From positions 36,558 to 100,557 of the forward strand of contig JASAOO010003535.1 in assembly GCA_030849075.1 (NCBI GenBank): a stretch of 64,000 nt of DNA, read 5' to 3'. Origin of the DNA: Zelonia costaricensis (Eukaryota > Euglenozoa > Kinetoplastea > Trypanosomatida > Trypanosomatidae). Positions 29,382 to 38,300 of this stretch are shown one piece after another. Each line of letters begins with the position of its first letter. Positions within the stretch are counted from its first letter, which is position 1. Below the pieces are notes generated by a model that was not told where the DNA came from, made no database searches, and saw only the letters and a program-made list of their open reading frames with translations. The position numbers and the translations under genes were made by a program.

Positions 29382-29792
29382 GGCGGCCGCCTTCTCCTCC
29401 GGTGTCGCCATGAGCGGCTCGGACGAGCTCAGAAAGTCGACGGGGTGCATGAAGCGGCTGCGCACCGGTGGGGCATCGTCGACAACATACGATGGTGGAA
29501 AGCGGGGCTGCAGCGGCGGGGAGGCTGCAGAAGTGCCCGCTGCCGCCGCGATGGCGGCCGGGGCCGCATCGCTGCCTGGCGCTTTCCCAGCGGCGGCGCG
29601 AGGGGGCGGGGTGGGCCGTCGTTTGTGGGAGCGCCGCGGTGGGGCGGGCGGTGGGTGGGGCCGTCCGCTGCGGGCGGCCGCCGACGCCGCCGTTGCCGCC
29701 GACGCGGACGCCTTTCGAGCCACCGGTGCGCTGCGGCTTGCGGCACCCTTGTGCGGCGCCTTGGCCAGAGAAGCCCAGAAGCGGCGCAGCAT
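28281..29792 (-). CDS. Basic AT-hook repeat protein with mitochondrial-type N-terminus, probable kinetoplast DNA-associated protein (503 residues)
   Basis: The protein starts MLRRFWASLAKAPHKGAASR; it has no Asp or Glu in its first 74 residues and many Arg/Ser/Ala, as in a mitochondrial targeting presequence. The body is Ala/Lys/Pro rich, like histone H1 or the kinetoplast-associated proteins of Crithidia. A canonical AT-hook, KGRGRPP, is at residues 262-268. Six tandem 20-residue repeats (residues 364-483) each contain LLVKPRRGRPTLA, a second AT-hook form, and the protein ends in a Lys/Arg-rich tail. AT-hooks bind the minor groove of AT-rich DNA, which fits AT-rich kinetoplast minicircles better than the GC-rich nuclear genome. 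I infer a role in compacting or organising mitochondrial DNA; a nuclear chromatin role is the alternative if the N-terminus is not a presequence. The ATG at 29792 follows a predicted splice AG by 45 bases; upstream codons in frame have no ATG. Confidence 0.82.
28344..28703 (-). repeat. Six 60-bp tandem repeats encoding AT-hooks
   Basis: Six direct repeats of exactly 60 bp code for 20-residue units with core PRRGRPTLA. Most of each unit is identical at DNA level; variation is concentrated in the few Ala/Asp/Pro/Thr codons between hooks. Such uniformity suggests recent expansion or gene conversion, so copy number may vary between strains. Confidence 0.95.
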
Positions 29793-29836
29793 CGTGCGCA
29801 GGGCACACCGCTGACGATTAACAACGACTGCCTGTA

Positions 29837-29882
29837 CTGCGGTGGTCGGTGGATACAGAGAGTGGGGGAGGGGGGGGTGAGT
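29837..29882 (-). promoter_or_regulatory. Predicted spliced-leader acceptor for the AT-hook gene
   Basis: On the minus strand a C-rich pyrimidine tract is followed by CCACCGCAG, with the AG at 29837-29838, 45 bases before the ATG at 29792. A further AG lies slightly downstream, so the exact site could shift by several bases. Confidence 0.45.
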
Positions 29883-30195
29883 ACGAGGTGTGTGTGTGGG
29901 TGTGTGTGGTAGGGGTGTGAGGACTGGGTAATGCGAGAGCGAAAGAGGGCACCCAGAGGAAAAGAATAGCAGCAGCAACAACAACAACCACAAAGGCGCT
30001 GAGCCGCTAAGTCTATGTACACGTCGATGCGGGAGAGACGCGATGGGGTCGTGGGGAAGAGGTTCTTCAATGGGATTGCCGGTGGGACTCGCAGATAGGC
30101 GAGGGAGCGAGGCGGGATGGGAAATGGGGAAAGGGGGAGGGGGCTACGCTTCTGTGGGGATCAGGCGCGCGGAGAAGTGGGGGTGGGGGGTGGGT

Positions 30196-30302
30196 GGGAC
30201 TGAGGGTCTTGTGAGAGAGCCCATTCCGCACCGCGGGCGGCTCGTCAANGGGACTGAGGGTATTGTGAGAGAGCCCATTCCGCACCGCGGGCGGCTCGTC
30301 AA
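30196..30302. repeat. Direct duplication of 53 bp around an N (probable assembly artefact)
   Basis: Positions 30196-30248 and 30250-30302 are the same 53 bases with one difference (GGGTCTTGTG against GGGTATTGTG), separated only by the N at 30249. Confidence 0.85.
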
Positions 30303-31336
30303 GCTCGACAGGAGCTTCCTCGCTGTTTCCTGCGCTCCATTGCGTTAGTTGAATGCAATGGATAAGTATGTGATGGAGTGCGTAGAGAAGAAAGAGCAAA
30401 GCAGAAGGCGGAGCGATATGCATGAAGGCGGGGTCTGCGGCCCACAGGGGCGCTTGCATGTGACTGTGTGTGTGTGTGTCTGCGAGTGGACGCCAGAAGG
30501 GTGGCGCGCCACTTCCTCCACTCCTTCGCATGCCCCCCCTCTCCTGCAGCGGGGGAGCGTGGAAGCCGCTGCGCGGGGAGTTACGGGAGGAAGCTGCATT
30601 GAGAGGTGCGACGCAGTCACTACGCTGGCGACGCATCGCTTGAGCTTCGTGAAGCTAGCACCGGAACCGGGCAGCGGTCCTCCCAATCGCGCGTCTCCTA
30701 CTGCGATCCGCTGCTGAAACCAACGCATCGCGGCGCGTCGGCGGTGCGGCGCTCGATGTCTCTGGCTATTCACCTCCCCCCCCTCCCCTGTGGAGGGGGG
30801 GGGGGAGGGGTCGAGTGTTCCATTGGTTTGCTGAGAAGAGGAGAGCACGGCCGCCTACAGTACGATGGCGGAAGAGAAAATCACAAGAACGTCCCAAGGA
30901 GGCGCTCAGTTGAGAGCGGAGATCCTATACACAGGCACCACAACGCAAGCGGCCCGAAGTCATCACGCACGCACAAACAGCAACAACAAAAGAAGTACAG
31001 ACGTGAAAGGCACATCGACAACGAACGGAACATGAGAGAGAGAGAGGTCGTTTCAGCGAGATCGTCGAGAATCGAGCTAGGAGGAAGGGAGGAGTGGTCA
31101 AAGCGGCAAGTCAAACAGGAGGTTGCCACGCCGACCGTTTGCCCATCGCTTCTGCCCCCCTTCCTCCTCGCGCTTCTCCTCCTCGCTGCCTTCATCACCC
31201 GCAAACTTGCGGGAGGGAGGGGTGGGAAACGGACGAGCCAACGAGGGGGCGGGTGAGAGACAGAGAAGGAGAAACAATGAACCGTCCTCGCGGGGCCGCA
31301 CAACGGTGAGCACATGCGAGACAAGAGAAAAGAAAA

Positions 31337-31337
<1 letters not shown>

Positions 31338-31370
<33 letters not shown>
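31338..31370. repeat. CA microsatellite
   Basis: An uninterrupted CA repeat of about 33 bp on the plus strand (TG in the transcript sense). It lies in the gap between the AT-hook gene and the Q-rich gene. Confidence 0.9.
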
Positions 31371-31372
<2 letters not shown>

Positions 31373-32444
31373 GCAACAAGGGTGAAGCAAATAGTCGAGG
31401 GGGCAGGGGGAGGGGGGAGGAGGCGGGAGCAGCTGCTACGCCGGACACGCCACCAGCATCTCGCATGAAGCCCCCACCACGCACACAGACAACACCACCA
31501 AAAGAAACGACGGAGAGGGTGACAGGTCGATCACGGCAACGCAACACGGCGGGCGCCACAAGAAGAACAAAGGATCCGGTAGTAGCAGACGTGCTCCGCG
31601 GCAAAGCAAGAGATGACTGAGCATACTTCACCACACGTACCCACAAAAAAAAAAAAAAAACAGTCCATCAAGGAACATAAATAGGTGAGAGGTGCCGTGC
31701 GACCAGGCGGCCAGTCACCGAGGACGAGCCGCCCACGCACCCCGCCCACTCCACAGTCCACCACCTGCCTGCCGCCTGAGCGGGGTACGAGGCGAGAGGG
31801 GGAGGTGGGGGACGGGCCGGCTGGCGAGACGAAAGACAGTGCCGCGCGGCGGCGAAATCGGTGATGCAGCAACCACAGCACACAGCCAGGTATGAGCGCG
31901 ACCTCCCAACAAAACCAAACGGGGAGGAGGGAGAGGGGGGGAAGTGGCAGTGGCAGTGTGGTGGAGGAGGAGCGCGAGGGAGGAGGCACGAGGTGCAGGT
32001 TGGGGTGAGAAGGACGAAAACAGAAAACAAACAAGCGCAGAAACAAACAAAGAGAAGATAAAGAACACCAGCAGCACTGGTGTGGGGCCCGCGCAATGGT
32101 ACAACACCACAGACACACACACACACACACACACAGACACGCATATGGACAAAAAACAGACACTCACGCACCAAGACACATACATGTACGCCGGCACCCG
32201 CAACGCGGTGTGTCCGCGACGGCACACAAACCGGGAACAACACAAACGCAAACAATGCGCAGAGCGAGAAACGACGGCAAATAAGAGCTACAAGAAAAAA
32301 ATAAGAAAAACAAAGAGGGACACATGCGCGCAATGAGGAAAGGCACATTCAACAACACGTAGACATAGCGCCAGAGAAACAGAAAAGAAGGAAGGCGAAA
32401 ATATGAGATGAAGGTGCGCATCAATGAAGCTGGAGGACAGATAG

Positions 32445-32445
<1 letters not shown>

Positions 32446-32479
<34 letters not shown>
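32446..32479. repeat. CA microsatellite
   Basis: An uninterrupted CA repeat of about 34 bp on the plus strand, followed after a few bases by a second short CA tract near 32487-32496. Confidence 0.9.
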
Positions 32480-32482
<3 letters not shown>

Positions 32483-34189
32483 ACATACACACACACAAAA
32501 ACAGTCCTGCATGCCTACGGAAGCCGAGAGGCGGGCCCGTGGGAGTCCAAGGTACGCTGCACCTTCACTGCATCTCAGCACTATTCACCCAAGGAGACTC
32601 ACCAAGGCAAAGAGAAGGAATTAGAAAGGAAGTGGGAGGTCAGCGCAAAGGGGGTGCTCCACCACACAGGAGCCATGGACGAAGTAGCTCCTGCAGGTTC
32701 AACTCGCACGGTACCCGGCGGCATCAATACGGTCTTCACCACAGTCACGCCTTCGTGCGAGTTCGCTGTTTCGGAAACAAAAAGATAAAAAGAAATTGGA
32801 GTGGCAAGGGGGAGAGGGAAGGGAGGGGGGGGTGCGGCCAGTCACGGCAGGAGAAACAAATACGAAAGAGAGAGGGAGGGAGAAAGGACAAGGCAGGAGA
32901 TTCGTTTGGCAGCACCCGCTGATGAGCGCACTTATTCGTCAGAGAGGAGAGAAGAAATGCGCACACGGCAGAGGCTCGGTGTCCTCCTTTTCCTCTCACA
33001 CACACACACACACGCACACACACGGAAAGAGGGGTAGGAGAAGCGCAGCTTTGTAGGAGCACATGCAGACAACACAAAAGGGGAACACGCGGAAAGGTAC
33101 GGACGAGGCTAAACAAGGGGAGGGGAGGAAGGGGGTGGAGATTGAGGAGGCCGAAGAGGGAGGCTGGAACCCAGTGCGACAACAACGAGAAACGAGAACG
33201 CAATACACATCGCTGGGGAAAAGAAGCGAGTGGGAAGCACACAAACAAAAAACAACAACACGACGATGCACGCTCAGGTGAGCCACGAAAAGACCGAGAA
33301 GGGCAGAGGGCGGGAGAGCGCGGGGGGGGGGGCGGGGGCGGAGTGAGGGCAGACGGTTTTAGCAATATTGACACGCGAGAAAAGAAAAAGGAAGACACTC
33401 CCGCCCTTCGCGGGTGTTCGGCAGCCGAGATGCTCTGTCGTGGCATAAACAGCAGAGAGCAAAGGAGGAGGAAGACAAGGGGCACGCTGAGACCGCTTGT
33501 GTGTGTGTGTGTGTGTGCATCACAGTTCGCTGTGTTTGCTCAGCTTCACGCGGGCTGGCGAAGGCGTTGCTCCCCTCCCCCTCTTTCACCGGGTCTCGCG
33601 TTCGAAGAGGTGAATGATGGGGGGGGGGGAGAGGGAGGGAGGAGGCGTGCGCGCCAAAGAGCAAGAACGCGAGCACGAGTAATAAGAGAGACGAGTGTGA
33701 GGATGGACAGACAGACGATGCGCAGACATCTCAAGAACAGAAGAAAAGTGGGGAGGAGGGGAGGCCAGGGGTGGTGGTGGCACGCCACAGCATGGAGAGC
33801 GCATATGAAACCAACCACTCCCCGTCCGCTTCTCCCTGTACACCCACACACCCACTCACCCACGCGTGCCGACGTGTTGCGAGAGAGAGAGTGGGAGAAG
33901 CAGGGGTGCACTTCAGCAGGGAGGTGGTCCTCTTACGAGAGAGCACAACAACAAGAGGGAAGCGGGGAGAAGGAAGGAAGACGCATCCGCTCCGCCCCCC
34001 CACGAACCTGAGAGGAACCACGGTGCGACAGGGAGGAGAGGCGAAGGAGGGGCGGCGTGCACATGTGAAGAGGCAGATAATGCGCGCGGTGAGTGGGCGC
34101 AAGAGGGGGACTGGAGGGGGGGGGTGGGTGGGTGTGAAGGGAGGCGAGGAGTGGGGAAGCGAAACCGGGGGTGGGTATAAGCGGCGTAG

Positions 34190-34510
34190 GAGCCCACTAC
34201 GCCAAGCTTGTGCACAGGTTGCATGGGTGCCGCCGCGCTCGCTTCCCTGGTCTCCGACAGCCCACGGCAGATGTGCTCCCGGCTCTAGTGGGGGGTGCTC
34301 GCCCCTCCCTCCCTCCCTCCCGGTTGAGGTGCAGAAGAGAGGATTCTCCAAGAGAGAAAGCCCACCAGGCGCGTGTGCAAGCAGGTGGCACGCGTGCCCT
34401 CGCCGCACTTGGTCACCACCTGCACGCGCAGCATGCCCACGTTCCGCTGTTCCGCCACGGCAGAGTGGAGGCGGAGGCGGTACTGCACACATGCGAGACT
34501 TAACATGAAG
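34190..34510 (-). other. Composition island: possible retroposon relic or small ORF
   Basis: This stretch departs from the purine-rich surroundings: it is GC rich, balanced and unique-looking. On the minus strand an ATG at 34506 opens a 73-codon frame to 34285 whose middle reads like protein (AVAEQRNVGMLRVQVVTKCG) with GC-rich third positions. It could be a small gene, a piece of a decayed gene, or a degenerate SIDER-type retroposon, which are common in Leishmania 3' UTRs. I cannot decide between these without a similarity search. Confidence 0.3.
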
Positions 34511-35392
34511 AAACACACGCATACACACACACACACAAAAAGGAAAGAAAGCATCAGAAGAGCCGAGCCAGCACTGGAAAAATGAGGAACGATGTGGCGC
34601 ACGGAGACGCATACACACACGCGCACATCCGCGCAAAAACAAACAAACAAACAAACGAGCAGCGGATCCAAAAAAAGCGGGAGGGGGGAGAGAAAGGAGC
34701 CATGCCATCACGACGCAAGTGGACAGCGGAGCTTCTACACGACAATGGAAACAGCAAGCAAACACAAAACGCCTTCGCCAGTCGACATAGTCGCCACTAA
34801 AAACTCTCCCTCTCCCCAGATTGGGGGGAGAACAAAAGACAAGAACGTACTTCACACATAGAAACGAAAGGACAACGGCAGAGACGCAAGGCGGGGGACA
34901 AGAGGGTCGTGGGGAGGGGTGGGTTGGGTGACACACGAAGAAGGAAAAGAGCTGAAGAGAAGAAAAGAGTGCGCAAGGCGAGAAACAACAAAGGAAGAGA
35001 GCGTGGCTGCACATCGCAGGAACACGACGGGCTCGAGTGTGGGCCAGGGAGCTGCGGAGATACATGCGGGGTCCAAGACGAGGGAAAGATAGGGTAAGAG
35101 AGAGGAAAAAGAAGGAGGGCGAAGATGGAATGCTCGGCTGCAGCATCGGCAGCGCCGCGCATCTTGAGCTTCAAGCGGATCGCGTCGTGTTGTGCCTCAG
35201 GCCCCGCACGACGTGCCAGTGGGAGGCGACGGCAGCAGCACACCAAACAGCACCAACGACGCCGACAGAGGAGAAACGAAAGGCAGCGAGGGCGGCCTCG
35301 GGGGTCCTGTGTATGTGCGCAAGAGAGACGGACGCGCTGTTGCCTCTCGCCCTTTCACAAGGGGAGGAGGAGGGGGGTGGGAGGGGAGAGGG

Positions 35393-38300
35393 TCAGTAGA
35401 GCATGTACCCCATCTCCTCCAGCATGTCCTTGTCTCCGGATTGCCGCGGCCGCGCGTGCGCGATCTCACCCTGGGCCTTGCTCAGCGGGCTGCCGGCAAC
35501 GGAGGAGAGCGGGGTTGCCGCGGGGGGATTGCGGGGTACGACCTTGCCGGCGGGCTGCACCCGCGACGTGCTCGTGCTCGTCGCGTTGGCGGCATCGCAG
35601 TACCCGTAATACCCGTACGGGTCCTCCAGCCAGCCGCCGCGGTCGTCCTCCGGGCTGCCGGCCCCGGCCGGGGGGCTGGAAGGGTTGGTCATGCGTGAGG
35701 CGGCGGCGATGCTGTTGCGCTGCGGCGGGACGGTGACGCTCTTGGCAACGCCGGCGGGTGGAAGCTTCGCCACCGCAGCCGCGGGCGGCGCCACGAGCGG
35801 CGCCACGGGCTTGCTGGGTTGCTGCCCCGGCTGCTTGGTGCCGGACGGCGGCTCCGGTGCGAGGGCGGCCTTGGCTGTGATGGGCACAGCCGACGGCATG
35901 GCCGAGACCCCGCCGCTCGCGGCGCCGCCCTCCGGGAGCGGTGCGGGGGATGCACTCTTGGCGGCTGAAGCAGCGGGGGCGGCGGCCTGCTTCGTGGGGA
36001 CATCGCGGGAAGGGGCGCCGCTCGCTGGTGTGGGGTTTGCGGCCGGCGCAGCACTCGGCGCCGCCGTGTTCGGCTCCGCCGTGTTCGGCTCCGCCGGTGC
36101 TGTGGTGGCTGCCGCGGCGGGGGTGGGGGCGGCCGATGCAGGCGGGGCCTTGACAGAGGCGCCGCTCTTCACCGTCGCGGGTGTGCTTACCGGAGAGGTG
36201 GGGCCGGGGCCCAGCTGCCGCTGCGACGACGGCTGAGACGGGATGGGTTGCTGCGCAGGGGTGGTGTTGCCGGTTGTTGCCGCCGTCGAGGGCGCAGAGA
36301 CGAGGTTCGTGCTGGCCTTATTGGACGTGGCCGCGCTTGCCGTAGACGACGCCGGCGCTGGCGTTGCAGCCGCAGCCGCAGCCACAGCCGCGGCCGGTGC
36401 GGGCGTCGTCGTCTTCGCGGCAGCAGCGGGGGCGGCGGCGGAGCGGGGCGGAGCAGCGCCGCCCACAGCAGACTCGGCGGGCGTTGTGGGCTTCATCTCT
36501 GCGACGGCGGCCGCTGCGGCGGCCACCCAGACAGGGTTGACCGTGCTGCTTCGGGGGGCGTTATCCGGCTGCGGCGCTGCCGCCACAGACGCGCGTGCCA
36601 CGGCAGCTGCGGGGGCTGCGATCGGCGGCGTCCTCCGTGGCTCTGTGGGGGCGACGGTCTTGGTGGCCACCAGCGGTTCAGGCGGCGCGGGCGCTGCCTT
36701 CGTCGCCGGGGCGGCGGGGGGAGCGGAGGCGATGCTGCCCTTATTCTTGCTCGAGGCTGCTGCTGCTGTCGAGGACTTGCGCGCGGCGTTAGGGCCGAGG
36801 CGCTGAATGAAGCCAGGGCGCTTCGGCTTCGGTGCTGCCGGTGCTGCTGCTGCTGCGGGTGCTGCTGCTGCTGCTGCGGGGGCGGCGGCAGGGACGCTCT
36901 GCGCGCTGCTGATCACCGGCAGCGGCGTCTTGCGCGCCTCGGTGTCCTTTGGCGGAGCTGCCGGGGCCTTGACGGGGGCTGCCGTGGCTGGCGGCGCCGC
37001 CTTAGCGGGGGACGCCGTCGCCGGGGCTGTCACGGGCGCCTCGGCGCTGGGCTCCTTCGCCGCTGCCGACTTGTCTGCCGCTCCTTTTGCGGCGGCCACG
37101 GGCGCCGGCGCGGCCGGTGACGTCGGCGTCTTGCCCACCTTGGCGCCCTTCGCAGCGGCGTTGGAGTGGCCTGCCTCCGCTGCCGTTGCGGCCGCCGCGG
37201 CGGCGTTGCCTCCAGCGCCGCCTGGTGCTGCCGCCGCCGTGGAGCTCACGTGGGCGCTGGAGGGCGCGGGGGCGACGGGAGGCAGGTGTGTGTCGGCGGT
37301 GATGCGCTTCGAAGAGGTCCGCTCGGGCGTGCGCGTGACGTGGCTGCTGTTGGCCAGGGCGGGCAGGATCGACGTCGTCGTGGTCGAGCTCGCGGCGGTG
37401 GCGGTGGCCGCTGCCGTCGCCACCGAGTCCTTCAGTGACGGCGCCGCGGTAGGTGCGGTGGCGGAGATCGCGGATGGCGCCCCGCTCGCCTCCGTGGAAG
37501 CCGCCGTCTTGGCAGCCGCCTTGGACCCCACCTCTGACTTCGTGATCGACCCAGCCGTGGACGCGTTGGCCGATGCCGCTGCTGCTGCCGCGGCGGGCTT
37601 GCGGCGGTTCGGGCCGCTCGGGTGCCGCGGCAGCGCGGTGAGTGCGGCCACGGGCGGGCCGGCGGCGGCGCCGCTGGTGGTGTCCGTCCTGACCCCGTTG
37701 GCCCCAGTCCCCACCGCGCGCTTCGGCGGCGGGTCCCGGGTACTGTCGGCGAGAATGAGCGTGCTAAGGCCGTAGCTGTGGTGGTCGGCGTCGTCGGGGC
37801 CGCCGGTCGTGGCGGAGGAGCCCGGCGGTAGGGCGGTGCCGGCGTTGTGCGACAGCGCGGCGCCGAGGGAGTTGCCGAGGCTGAACGACCCCACCTCGTC
37901 CCCACGCACGCTTGACGTGTGCCCTGGGCTGAGGGCGCCGGGGATCTTGGGCGACGCGGCTGCAGAGGCGGCGATGCCATTATTCGCGCGCGTTGGCAGC
38001 GGCGCGAGGGCCGGCTGCGAGACGGTGGTGATGGACGGGCCGTCACCGGTGTTGTGCGAGACGGACGTGTCCTGCGGGGGGATGGGGATGTGCTGCGCCG
38101 GCTGCAAGAGTTGCTGCTGCTGCTGCTGCTGCGCATTCGTCTGACGCGGCGTCAAGGAGGGGCGCCCAGCACGCACGACGGTGTTGAGGAAGACGCTGGT
38201 GCTGGGCCGCATCGCGGGGTGGGTGCCACCGACACCACCGCCCCCCATCGAGGGGACAAGCGAGTTGCGAGGCAGCAGAAGCGCGCCGTCGTGGAATGCG

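Larger units (their letters stand above)
29793..35392. other. Long intergenic region (5.6 kb)
   Basis: No gene is supported. The plus strand is strongly purine rich. It holds CA tracts near 31338-31370, 32113-32134, 32446-32479 and 33000-33024, TG tracts near 30470 and 33500-33518, and G runs near 30790-30806 and 33620-33630. An assembly join lies at 30249. Two stretches stand out by more balanced composition: 32510-32790 and 34190-34510. Open frames here are rich in Cys, Val, Ser, Phe and Pro, as expected from reading microsatellites. Confidence 0.65.

Noticed and set aside
28144..29814. Plus-strand open frame of 556 codons with regular repeats
   Set aside because: Antisense to the AT-hook gene; its repeats are the complement of the 60-bp coding repeats.
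31338..31370. CA tracts considered as CRISPR or telomeric repeats
   Set aside because: They are plain dinucleotide microsatellites without spacers or the TTAGGG telomere unit.
33731..35146. Minus-strand open frame of 471 codons
   Set aside because: Composition is dominated by Ser, Phe, Leu, Cys and Pro from reading C/T-rich repeats; no ordered motif, no GC3 coding pattern except in the small island treated separately.
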